A DNA stretch of 64,000 nt from positions 5,890,001-5,954,000 of the forward strand of contig JAWHQI010000121.1 of NCBI GenBank assembly GCA_033032865.1. The letters run 5' to 3'. The stretch comes from Dactylorhiza incarnata. Lineage: Eukaryota > Streptophyta > Magnoliopsida > Asparagales > Orchidaceae. This document shows, one piece after another, positions 20,014 through 31,400 of the stretch. A model generated the notes under the pieces. That model was given only the letters and a program-made list of their open reading frames with translations. It was not told the DNA's origin and made no database searches. Position numbers and translations under genes: made by a program. Every line of letters starts with the position of its first letter. The stretch's first letter is position 1.

Positions 20014-21219
20014 TGTTAAAATTTTTGAAAGACTGTTTAGGAGTAAGCAGGAGTTGTATCAACAAGAGTTATAGCCAAACAACCACAATGCCAAAACAGT
20101 AACACAAGAAATCTTTATTGAAACAAAACTGCTGTACACTTCGAGGTATACATGGCGATACATGATTCATAAGAATCACGGAGATGAGAAGAACAAAACA
20201 CACCAAGAAACAAAACTGGCGGTCTGCCCAGTCAGAGACCGCACAGACCGCAAAAAGGTTCAGGTCGCCTGGCTTGCACTGCTGTACTTCCACACCGCTT
20301 GCACAGTCAGACCACAGAAACACCTTGAGACCGCGCGAACAGAAACAGATGACCTGTACTGCCAGACCGTAATCCCAGACCGCACGAACTGAAGCTTATT
20401 GAAAAGAACAAAGAACTGAAGCTGTCGCCAGACCGCAACTGTGATCGCCTAACCGCTGAAGGTTGCCTGATCGCTGAGCTCGCTGCGAACAGCACAAGAA
20501 CAACATAAACCAGTTTGCTGACAGACCGCAGCCGAACTATTTATTCAAGCCATCGGAAATCACCAAGGAAGGAGACCACAACTTGTTGATTGCAAACCTG
20601 CGAACACAACAAACGGTTAGCTCTCTTCCGAGACCGCACGACTTCAAACTTGAGACCGCACAAAACAATCTGGGCTCTTGTTCTTACAATTCTTGCTATG
20701 AATGACGGGCCCTGCACCCCTATTTATAGACGGAGAGACGGGTGTCGTCACCGCACAAACCGGGATACAATAACCGCCCATCAAATCGTGAACGGTCTCA
20801 CAAGACAGACCGCGCGAACACAACACTTGGACAAGATCAAGTCCAAGTCCGCAAGTCAGCAGCAACCCGCGCACAAGCCGCGCGGACACAACGATCATCC
20901 TTCCTGAGATCGCCAAGCAAAGAAAAACATCTGGCCGACTTAAACCAAGTTGCCAGAACAAAACCGAACAAGTCGCCCGGTCTCAGCCGTCAACCAAGAA
21001 CAGGCCGCCCAGAACAAGATCGGGAGAACTCGCAGCAGGTCTCCTCAACCAGCGACCAAACCAAGGAGCAACCTGGCCGATCACAGCAGATCATCAGAAC
21101 AGCAGGGAGAGATCGCAATACCAAACCGCCAGAGCACCGACGCAGACCACGCGGTCTCTGCGGTTTCCAGCCTTCAGACCGGCCGGACTCCCATCCACTT
21201 CACTTCAATAATTTCAACA
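20014..21219 (-). repeat. C1 3' LTR (1206 bp)
   Basis: On minus it begins tgttgaaattattgaagtg at 21219 and ends aaaaattttaaca at 20014. TATA on minus is at 20721-20729 (tatttata on plus). Copies of gaccgc / gcggtc are scattered throughout. Contrary to expectation, the base after 21219 is not the polypurine tract but GTCAT, the element's own target duplication. Confidence 0.87.
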
Positions 21220-21224
21220 GTCAT

Positions 21225-21714
21225 ATAGCCGCGCAGGGATGTTTGCGAGTTGTAGGAGTACTGTCGTCGCGTTAGAGCACTATCGAGGTGGGGTACTGTC
21301 GCGCGCATACACATTTTTTTTCAAACAAAATAATAATAATTCAAAACTTTGATAATAAAATTGTACAAAAATTGATAATAAAATATGATATATTTTTTGT
21401 AACAAAACTTTAATAATAAAATATTACTATTAGTAAGGACAATGTCTTTGTCACAAAAAATTTTCATGATATGGTTACAATTGATACTTATTGTGAGAAA
21501 AGTTTTCTATTTGTAACGTAACATTAGTGTTGTTACAAATACTTACAGTTATAGTAACGAATTAATTATTATTGTAACAAAATTTAAAATATTCGTTACA
21601 AAAAAGTACTTTTTTTGTAACAAAAATTTTTTTTGTTACTAAATATAACTATTAGTAGCAAACTATGTTTCAGTTATATTTCAGTCCTTACAACAGATGT
21701 AGTTTGTTGTAGTG
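21225..21714 (-). mobile_element. CACTA-like transposon end fragment
   Basis: Read on minus from 21714 it starts CACTACAACAAACTACATCT, like an En/Spm (CACTA) terminal inverted repeat. Copies of ttgtaac / gttacaa recur in both orientations inward (21397-21640), as in subterminal regions of such elements. The other terminus and any transposase are missing. It abuts the copia integrase reading frame directly. The inner part (21225-21310) is GC-richer and may be another filler. Left boundary uncertain. Confidence 0.55.
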
Positions 21715-23833
21715 TTCCTTGCTTTCGCATCTAGCTTTGTTCGAAGAGCATCAGGGATATGCAAATAGCAGGTTGATCCGAACACCCGAAGGTGAGCAAC
21801 ACTCGGCTTCTCCTTGAACATCAGTTCGTGAGGGGTCTTCATGTTGATTGGACTCAAAGGCAACCTGTTGATGACATAAGCTGCACAAGACATTCCCTCC
21901 GCCCAGAAGGACTTTGGGATACTATTAGCATTAAGCCAGCATTTGCAAGTCTACATTAGATGACGGATCTTCCTCTCGGCAACGCCATTCTGTTGTGGAG
22001 TATGGGCACAAGTGAGCTCTCTCCTGACGCCATGCTTCCTGCAAAAACTTGAGAACTCACCAGAGGTGAACTCCCCACCATTGTCAGTTCTAAGTTTTTT
22101 AACCCGCAGGCCTAGCCGGCCTTCAACCAGCTCCTTGAACTCTACAAACTTTGCAAATGCTTCCGACTTCTCCCTCAAAAAATACACCCAGACATATCTG
22201 GTGTAATCGTCAATCAACACCAACATGTATATGTTGCCTCCAAGGCTTGGGGTGGCAGTCGGTCCCATCAAATCACCGTGGATGCACTCCAACAGCACTT
22301 TGCACCTTGTTTGCGATTTGTCAAATGGAAGTCGATGAGACTTACCAAACTGACATCCCTCACAGACATGACCGTCTCCATAGGAGGACAAGCTAGTCAA
22401 GCCATTGACAAGGCCCTTTACCGCCATAGCCTTCAATTTGTCCATTCCTACATGCCCCAACCTTTCATGCCAAATGGCTGCGCCATCATTTGTCCTCATC
22501 TTATCAACATAGGTACTTGTCGACAAAACGAAGAAGTCCTTCACCCTCTTGCCGACGTGAATTACATCTCCCTTTATCTCCGGTTGAGTTTTAAGAAACT
22601 TCACTTCTGTTGGGCCAAACAGAACGTGATAACCGGCATCAAACGCATTGGTCACAGAGAAGAGATTCTTCTTCATACCAGGCACGTGATAAACACTCCT
22701 CAACGTGAGTGGACCCATATCACTGCTCAGAGAGACAACACCTTCGTGTTCTACTGGATGAATAGAATTATCAGCCACAATGATATCATTGTTACCTGAG
22801 TAAGGCGCCAGAGAAGAGAACTTTGATCCATCCCCGGTGAGGTGATGCCCACACCCTGAATCAACAATCCATTCCTCATCATAGTTGATGGAAGCCAAGG
22901 CCTTAGCGGGCATCACCGTTATATTAGACACAAAGGCTCCTCCCCATCCAACTTCATCAGACTTTGGCATCTCCTTCTCCACTGCATGTCCCAGCTGAAG
23001 ATTCACCCGACAATCTTTCTTGAAGTGCCCGGTCTTGTTGCATCTAAAGCACCTCGATCCCTCTCCTTTCTTCTTCCCATCAGACTTAGGAGCATAGCCC
23101 CTATCCTACTGACCTGAAGTAGAGGGTCCATCATGACCCGGCTTCTTCTTCTCCCATTTCTTCTTCTTCTTCCCAGAGAACATCACATCATTTTCTCCCC
23201 CAGAGATAGAAACCCCCGCCATCTGTCTTGCTAAACTTTATTTCGAAGCAAGAAGGTTCTCCAACTCCAACAGAGATGGTTGATTCGACCAACCCTGAAC
23301 TGAAGTTACAAAGGCAACTACTCCTTCCGCAACCCGCGGATGATATGCCTCTCCAGTTTTGTCGTGAGGTTCTTTAACTTGAGATAGAAGGTGGAGATAG
23401 AAAGATCACCTTGAGAGGCTTTCGCCAACTCATTTTCAAGATACTGTAGCCGAGCTACATTCTTCTTATTGAACAATCCATCCAAGGATGTCCAAATCTC
23501 AGTAGTAGACTTACATCCTATGATGTGATCAAACAGCTCTGGTGAGATAGCCCTCTTGAGAGTAAACTCTGCCTTAGCATTCGTTTTCATCCAAAGTCTC
23601 ACCTCTACCATGTTATCTCCTACTAGCTGAACGTCCTGTGTGTCTTCTCCTCGAACTACCTCCCATAGATCCTCGCCAAGCAAGTAACTCTCCATATGAC
23701 TTCCACTTTTTAAAGTTAGTCGATGTAAGGAGTTCAATACCAAGACCTCTTGCGTATCCAGCTTCCATGACAATCTATGTGGTCTCTTCTTCACAAAGAC
23801 GATGGCAACTCTAGTTGAACACTGCTTATCCAC
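21715..23833 (-). pseudogene. C1 gag-pol remnant (gag, protease, integrase part)
   Basis: Pieces in several frames follow the order of C2. The gag piece (23318-23833) has YLLGEDLWEVV, the zinc knuckle CFRCNKTGHFKKDC lies at 23010-23051, and the protease motif WIVDSGCGHHLTGD is in 21951-23006. The same piece carries the integrase zinc-binding HERLGHVGMD...CEGC, then GDLMGPT, RTDNGGEF and the downstream Glu, in the DD35E arrangement. A stop interrupts before 21893, and the reading ends in the CACTA-like end at 21714. Reverse transcriptase and RNase H are absent. A nonsense codon (TAA) lies near 23247. Confidence 0.85.
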
Positions 23834-23845
23834 TCTAGAAACCTA

Positions 23846-23857
23846 GCTTTGATACCA
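23846..23857 (-). other. C1 primer binding site
   Basis: On minus tggtatcaaagc, one base from the usual initiator-Met-tRNA complement tggtatcagagc. It abuts the LTR end at 23858. Confidence 0.75.
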
Positions 23858-23906
23858 TATTAAAAATTTTGAAAGACCGTTTAGGAGTAAGCAGGAGTTG
23901 TATCAA
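23858..23906 (-). repeat. C1 5' LTR, distal 49 bp
   Basis: The end of the C1 5' LTR, separated from its main part (37725-38881) by the G1 insertion. The sequence ttgaaagaccgtttaggag matches the 3' LTR at 20021 on. The last five bases, ATCAA (23902-23906), are the G1 target duplication. Confidence 0.85.
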
Positions 23907-25415
23907 TGATGAGTCCTGATCATATACACTTTTATGGACTCATCTGGGCCGTTATTCAGCCATTTCACCGCACTTTAGCCTTGTTATAGTTTATATTTGA
24001 TATTCCATGCTAGGTGCACTTCTGGGCCCATTTTGGTGTGATTTCATGCTTATCTTCATTAGTAGCTTTCATGTATTGTTAGGTGCCACTTTCAGTGACT
24101 AGATTCGTGGTTGTGCTGAAATAGGAGTCGTGCAGGTGTTCCCGGTGCAATTCTGCACAGGAACACTGCGCACGATCACTGGTTCTATTGCGCACGACCA
24201 CTGTTTGTGCGTCACTGATCGTGTGCACTTAACCCTTTTTTCACGAGTTCTGTTTGGTGTAGTGCGCACGACCATCAATGCCAGTGCGCACGACCACCGA
24301 TCGTGCACCACTGTCTGTGCGCACTTACCATTAAATTTCTGAGTTCTGTTTGCTATAGTGCGCATGACCATCAACGCTAGTGCGCACGACCACCGGTCGT
24401 GCGCCACTGGTCGTGCGAACTTTATATTTTATAAATTGCTTTTCTTGCAGGTTCCACCCAGGCAATGCGCACGATCGCAGAATTCCAGTGCGCACGACCA
24501 CTGGTCGTGCGCCAATGACCATGCGCAGTGTTTAATTCAGCGCCTATATAAACGCCTGTCCCGATTTTAGGGCGATCATTCACTTCTGGGAGCGGACTTC
24601 CTGTTCCGTACGCCGCTGACCACCACCTTGGGACGCCTCCACTTCATCTCCTACGCAAGGGGAAGCCTCCTCCATCCATTCCAAGACTTCCTCCATTGTC
24701 CGTGAGTGTTCTCCATCGTCCGCAAGCCTCCAAGCAACCATTCTCTCATTCCGCCTGGTGAGAAGAAGAAGAAACCTGAAGTCGAAGACGACGGAGCTAC
24801 GTAGGGAGATCGTGACAGCTCTCTACGCCGGAAGCATAGTCCGCCCCAGTCCGGAGGTAGCCCGACAACCTACCATTCCGGACGTGAACGACCGCTAGTC
24901 TTCACCATCGGTTATTTCTTTCCTCTTTCCTTCATTGTACTCGTTGAGCCGTGTAAACTTGAATATTGTGATGTTGTTTGTTGAAATGAATGTTTCTTTG
25001 TTGTTCTTCATGGTTTGCTTGTGATTCGTTCCATTTCCACTCTCTCACTCACGCACGCACGCAAGGTGTTTGACTCGCGTTAGCAAGAGCTAACGGCGGT
25101 TGTGAAGAGGTGTTTGTGACCCTCATCCTCTCGCACTAGAGTACACTCCACCCGCCTCACGAAGCACGGCATCACGGCCGTTGCATCCACCTCGCCTCGC
25201 GAAGCGGTGTTTTCGTCCCGCATTTCTCTTATTGTTGTTAAGATTAGCACAAACCAATCAAAACCCCCTCTTTGTGTTTGTTAAACGCTTGTGTAACAAT
25301 AGTCACTGCGCGATTCGTTCACCTAACCTGCATTCCTCAAGAGACCGACATCCGGGGATTCCATTCTCCCCAATTATTACTTGACAGCGACCGGTGCACT
25401 TGCCGACACGCATCA
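23907..25415 (+). repeat. G1 5' LTR (1509 bp)
   Basis: Starts tgatgagtcctgatca and ends gccgacacgcatca. The inverted-repeat array of the gcgcacgaccac type is at 24168-24527 and the TATA box (tatataaa) at 24545-24552. The hairpin cgttagcaagagctaacg lies near 25078, in the place where family A has ctagcaattgctag. Confidence 0.92.
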
Positions 25416-25421
25416 AGTTTT

Positions 25422-25439
25422 TGGCGCCATTGCCGGGGA
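25422..25439 (+). other. G1 primer binding site
   Basis: tggcgccattgccgggga, one mismatch from the tRNA-Asp complement seen in E3. It starts 6 bases after the LTR end. Confidence 0.88.
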
Positions 25440-25530
25440 ATGCAGGCGTGTATCGTCTTGTGTTGTGACTGTCGTTATACGAGCAGTTGTTTTTGATCTT
25501 TTTTGTTTTTCTTTTTGTTTGTGACAGTGC

Positions 25531-27119
25531 ATGCAGAGGCAGGCCGCGGGGGATCTCGTACCCTTTGATCCAGAAATCGAACGGACCGCTCGCGCGCGAA
25601 GGCGCGCTGCAGCTGTACAAGCAGCTATGGGTGATCAGGTAAACCCGAATGATGCTGATGCGAGAGTGCCCAACGAGGGGCAACATTTGCCTGGAGATGA
25701 GCAGGAGGCGGTGAGGCCTCAGCCTCACACGATGAGATACTACACCACTCCAACTGCTGGGAGTGTGTACCCGGGGTTTGGGCCCAATATTATGAATAAT
25801 CAGTTTGAGAACAAGCCAGCGATTTTAAACATCATCCGAAACAACGCTCAGTTTTCGGGGTTGGCCAGCGAAGATCCGCATCTGCATCTAGCGGAGTTTT
25901 CTGATATTTGCGGAACCTTCCGCTACGCGGGGATTGCTGATGACACGGTCAAGCTTAGACTGTTCCCCTTTTCACTCCGCGACAAAGCAAAGGTGTGGCT
26001 CCACTCCATTCCGCCTGGGACTGCTGCAACTTGGGATGCCCTCGCATCCAAGTTCCTTGCTAAATTCCATCCTGTGGATAAGATCGTGAGCTTGCGGCGG
26101 GAGATCGCCACATTTCGCCAACTGGACCAAGAGACCCTTGCTGAAGCATGGGAGCGCCTCAACGATCTCCTTCGCCGTTGTCCTGGCCACAAGATCCAAC
26201 CCTGGAATGTGGTCGAAACGTTCTACTTTGCGATCGAGCCCAACTACAGGGCAATGATCGATGCTGCGGCGGGTGGTACCTTGATGAACCACACTCCTGA
26301 GGAAGCCCTTCGGATTCTGCGCGACACTGCCTCCCACAGTACATTCTGGACTGCAGGGAGAAATGCTCCGAGAAGCGGCCGAGGTCTTTTCATGGTCGAC
26401 TCACTCCCTTCTCCATCCGCGCCTGCTGCTATCATTACCTGCGAGGGATGTGGAGGCGGAGGCCACCACGCTTATGAATGTTTGGGGAACCACGTGGCAG
26501 GTGACTTCGCACACTTGACCTTGAATGAATCTGTCAATTATGTATGAAATCAGCCTAATGGGGCGCCTTTCAATAATGCTTATAATCCGGGAGCGAGAAG
26601 TCACCCGAACTTCTCTTGGAATCCCAACACGCCTGGCCAATGATGGGCACCGGGGCAGCATCAAAATGATGCTTACGCCTCCGGGAGCCAACCGAGGCCA
26701 CCACACCCGGATTATAACCAAGCACCCCCTACCCAAAAAAAGAGTAATCTAGAAGAGATGATGGAGAAATTCATGCAAGCAGCCAATTCGAATATGGTGA
26801 ATCAAACTGCATCTATGCGAAACTTGGAGACGCAGTTGGGCCAATTGGCCCAAGCGCTAACCGAGCGATCGCAGGGGACCCTTCCCAGCAACACGGAAAA
26901 GAACCCCATTGATCAAGGGAAGAGTCTTGGGGACGTGGTCGAGACTGATCCGAGTGAGCTGGTAATTTCCTGTTCCATCAACAATGTTGAAACGAAAGCC
27001 TTGTGTGATTCTGGTTCATCTCGCAACGTCATTGCGTTGCAAGATGTAGCCAAATTACAACTGGAAATGAACACGGAGAAAAGGAAATCCCTTGTTCTTG
27101 CTAACGGGACTGTGATACA
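25531..27119 (+). pseudogene. G1 gag-protease gene, 5' part, with two stops
   Basis: Starts at ATG 25531. A Ty3/gypsy Gag (retrotransposon gag family) core spans about residues 100-260 (VKLRLFPFSLRDKAKVWLHS). A CCHC knuckle CEGCGGGGHHAYEC follows. Stops are TGA at 26545-26547 and TGA at 26641-26643; G2 reads through both places (NFVGN and GQRWAPG). The second stop fits CGA to TGA. The retropepsin active site is present as LCDSGSSRNVIA, with the Asp codon at 27007-27009. C2 interrupts the gene at 27119, within the codons after VLANGTVI. The copy was probably already dead before C2 arrived, but order cannot be proven. Confidence 0.87.
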
Positions 27120-28319
27120 TGTTGAAATTATTGAAGTGGAAGTGGAGGAGGCTTTTAGACCTGGGCGTTCTGGGAAGAGACCGGGCGGTCTGGCGTGACC
27201 GCACGGTCTGGCGGTCTGACAATGACGATCTGTTCGGTCAGCTGCGGCTTCCAGGGTTGACCGCTGGTCTGGTCCAAGGGCTGCTGGAGGTGGAGGTCGT
27301 GCGGTCTGGCTGTGACCGCATGACGGCTGATCATCTTCAGGGTCGCGCGGTCTGTCTCTGACCGCGTGACAAGTTGTTCTCTTCAAGGATGTGCCGGTCT
27401 GGCGTGACCGCACGGGTTGGCTCTTGAATCCAGTCTGGTGGCTTTCCAGATGGTTCTGAAGGAGTTCGCGGACTAAGTCATTCTAGTCGCGCGGTCTCAG
27501 TTCGCGGTCTCAGGAGGAGACCGGAGGGCGAGCTGGCTGTGTTTGCGGTCTTAGGCGAACACAGGTGGTGAGCGACTTCTAGGCGGTCTGGCGATCTCCG
27601 TGTGGAGTCGTGTTCAGACCAAGGGAGTAGCGATCTCCCGCGGTCTGGAGTGAAGTCAGCGCTCACCAAAATGAAGCAGGAGGGTTGCAGTGATCGCGCG
27701 GGTTGACCGGTAAGGTCGCGCGGTCTGATGGGTGGTGACTCTATCTCATAGGGTGATGACTGGATCAGGTCTCACGCCTATAAATAGGGAGCCACTGTAG
27801 CAACAAAAAAGAACACACCAAGTGTAAGCCGAGTTTGCCTAGTTCCTGCGGTCTGTGTTTATTTGACCGAGCGGTCTCTGATTGAATTCTTCTTTGTGCA
27901 GCTTCTGCGGATAGTGCAGGCAGCAGCGATCACCTCTTCCTCTGAAAGTGTTCGGGCGGTTTGCGGCTTGGAGTTGTGGTGCTGGAGTTCGGGAATCAGG
28001 AGATCGGCAAAGGAGCGGTCTGGTGCAGCGGTTTGGTGGTGTTTCGAGATCGGGAGTGGTTGCGGTCTGGCAGCAGCGGTCTGGCGAGCTGCTGAGTTCG
28101 GCAAGAGACCGTGCGGTCTCAGTTATCTTCAGTTTCTGTTCTTTCTCCTTGAAGTTTTGTGCTGACGAAATCATGTCTCGTCGAGCATGTCTTGCCCTGT
28201 AATTGAAGTGTTGCTATCAATAAAGATCGTTTGTTTGCCTAAGATTGTCTCTGGTTGTTTGGCTTGCATCTCTAGTTGTTATTCCTGCTTACTCTCACAA
28301 GGTCTGGAAAATTTTCAAA
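27120..28319 (+). repeat. C2 5' LTR (1200 bp)
   Basis: Starts tgttgaaattattgaag and ends gaaaattttcaaa. The TATA box (tataaata) is at 27779-27786. The heptamer gcggtct or its complement agaccgc occurs well over a dozen times on both sides of the TATA box, often with opposed gaccgc to form short inverted repeats (27160-28110). The same motif pervades the C1 LTRs. Confidence 0.93.
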
Positions 28320-28331
28320 TGGTATCAGAGG
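28320..28331 (+). other. C2 primer binding site (initiator Met-tRNA)
   Basis: tggtatcagagg directly abuts the 5' LTR. It matches the usual copia primer complement tggtatcagagc at 11 of 12 bases. Confidence 0.9.
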
Positions 28332-28407
28332 GAGGTTGGAGTTGAAAGAGCAGTGAATAACTTAGAGTAGCCATCGCCTTTGTGAAGAAGGAACCAGAGG
28401 AAGAGCA

Positions 28408-31400
28408 ATGGAAGGTGGTTTTGCAAGAGGTCTTGGTATTGAGATGCTTACATCGACTAACTTCAAGAAGTGGAAGTCATGTATGCAGAGCTATCTTCTG
28501 GGTGAGGACCTCTGGGAGGTGGTAGGAGGAGATGAAACAGAAGAGGTGAAGGCAGTAGAAGGAGGTGATAATAGACCGGCCGTGAGGGCATGGAGGAAGA
28601 CCAACGCCAAGGCCGAGTTCACCTTGAAGCGTGCCATTTCACCTGATCTCTTTGATCACATCTTGGGGTGTGGATCAGCTGCTGAGATCTGGAGAGCCCT
28701 GGATGGGTTGTTTAACAAAAAGAATATAGCAAGGCTACAGTTCTTAGAGAATGAGCTGGCGAGGTCAGCTCAAGGTGATCTTTCTATCTCGAACTTTTTC
28801 TTGAAGATGAAGAATCTCTGCGCTGAGATATCAGCACTGGATCCTGATGAGCCAATTTCTGAGACGAAGCTGAAAAGGCACATCATCCGCGGCTTGCGGA
28901 AGGAATATGTGGCCTTTGTGACGTCGGTACAGGGATGGGCAAATCAGCCGTCTCTGCTAGAGCTGGAGAATCTGCTAGCTTCACAGGAAAGTCTGGCAAG
29001 GCAGATGGCGGGGGTGTCAGTGACTGGGGGAGATGGCGAGGTTCTCTTCTCAGGGAAGAAGAAGTGGGAGAAGAAGAAGAAGACCACGGAAGGCCATGGG
29101 CCTTCAACTTCTGGGCAGCAGGAAAGGGGGTATGCTCCCAAGGCTGACGGGAAGAAGAAGAAGGAAGGTCTCAAATGCTTCAAGTGCGGAAAGGTTGGGC
29201 ACTTTAAGAAGGACTGCAGGCTGAATACTCAGCCAGGGCATGCTGCTGAGAAGGAGGAAGCACCGGCCAGGCACTTTGATGGAGGATGGGGAGGAGCCTT
29301 CTCGGCTTCTATTGGAGCCTCGGCTCCTATCAACTATCAGGAGGACTGGATCGTGGACTCGGGGTGTGGTCATCACCTCACCGGGGACGAGTCGAAGCTT
29401 TCTTCAGCAGAGCCGTACATAGGTAACAATGCTATTATTACTGTAGATAATACTGTGCATGCAGTCGAGAAGGTGGGGGTTGTTTCTTTGGGCAGTGATA
29501 GAGGGCCACTTACTTTGAAGAGTGTCTATCATGTGCCCGGAATGAAGAAAAACCTCTTCTCCGTGACCAACGCTGTTGACGCTGGGTATCACGTTCTGTT
29601 CGGCCCGACAGAAGTGAAATTTCTACGAAATGTAGAGGCCGTGAAGGCCGAGGTCGTCCATGTCGGGAGAAGGGCGAAGGACTTGTTCGTTTTGTCGACA
29701 AGTTCCTACGTTGACAAGATGAAGACGAATGATGGTGCCGTTATATGGCATGAGAGGTTGGGGCACGTAGGTATGGACAAGCTGAAAGCTATGGCGGTGA
29801 GAGGTCTGGTCAAGGGCCTGCCAAGTCTATCTTCCTACGGAGAAGGTCATGTTTGCGCGGGATGTCAGTTCGGCAAGTCTCATCGACTACCGTTTGACAA
29901 GTCGCAGACAAGGAGTTGTGTGCCGTTGGAGTGCATCCACGGTGACTTGATGGGACCTACTGCTACCCCAAGCCTCGGAGGCAGCAGATATATGCTGGTG
30001 CTAATCGATGATTACACCAGATATGTCTGGGTATTTTTCCTGAAGGAGAAGGCGGAGGCATTTGCCCGGTTTGTGGAGTTCAAGGAGCTCGTGGAGGGTC
30101 GGCTGAATCTGCGGATCAAGAAGCTGAGGACGGACAACGGAGGGGAGTTCACCTCTGCTGAGTTCTCCAGTTTCTGCAGGAAGGCGGGCATCCGGAGGGA
30201 GCTCACTTGTGCGCATACTCCACAACAGAACGGGGTTGCAGAGAGGAAGATTCGTCATCTGACGGAGACCTGCAAGTGTTGGCTTCATGCCAAGAGTATC
30301 CCAAAGTCCTTTTGGGCAGAGGGAATGTCTTGTGCTGCCTACGTCATCAACAGGATGCCTTTGAGCCCCATCAACATGCTGAACCCACATGAGATGATGT
30401 TCAAGGAGAAGCCGAGTGTGGCACACCTTAGGGTGTTTGGTTCCACCTGCTACGTGCATGTTCCAGATGCTCTTCGGACGAAGCTAGATGCGAAAGCAAG
30501 GAAGCTAGTCTTCGTGGGATACGATGAGCGGAAGAAAGGTTGGAAGTGCATGGACCCAGAGACGCGGAGATTTGTTGTATCTCGCGACGTTGTATTTGAT
30601 GAGGTGACATCTTATAAGGGGTCTTCTGATGTAGAGCTACCAGAAAGCAGGGTGGAAGTGTCGGAGAAAGCTGTGGAAAATCTTCAGGTGGAGCTACCTG
30701 TGTCACCAGGTGGTCCATCTCCTTCTAGTTCCGAGACGGGGGCTTCTGGTTCAGGGAGCAGGGGGAGCAATGCTCCTAGCACGTCTGGAAGAGGAGCTAG
30801 GGAAGAAGCAGCTGAAGACAATGCGGTTGAGGGGAAGGAGCTGAGGAGATCGAAGCGATCTATCATTGCCCCTGATCGCTATACAGGAGGAAACGCAGTG
30901 AGCTTTGTCTCATGTTTCTTTGCTGGTCCCTTGGATGAGAGGGATCCGTCGAGCTTTGAGAAGGCCAAAGGCGTGAAGGAGTGGGATGTTGCGATGCAAG
31001 AAGAGATGGCAGCTCTCGAGAAGAATGAGACCTGGTCTCTTGTGCCCAAGCCTAAGGGCATCGCTCCTGTGACATGCAAGTGGGTCTACAAGCTGAAGAA
31101 GAAAGCTGACGGCAGTATCGAGCGTTACAAGGCTCGTCTTGTAGCTCGGGGGTTCTCGCAGCAATACGGTGAAGATTACGATGAGACATTCAGTCCGGTG
31201 GCAAAAATGACTTCAGTTCGGTTCATCATTGCCTTGGCGGCGTTCAGTGGATGGGAGATTTGGCAGCTCGACGTCAAGAACGCTTTCTTGTACGGCGAGA
31301 TTGACAAGGACATCTTCATGGTCCAGCCACCAGGTTTTGTGTCTGAAGATTTTCCGGAGCATGTCTGCAAGCTGAAGAAGGCCCTGTATGGTTTGAAGCA

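Noticed and set aside
20742..21275. Open reading frame of 177 codons on plus
   Set aside because: Lies antisense within the C1 LTR and reads across its end; composition reflects the gaccgc repeats.
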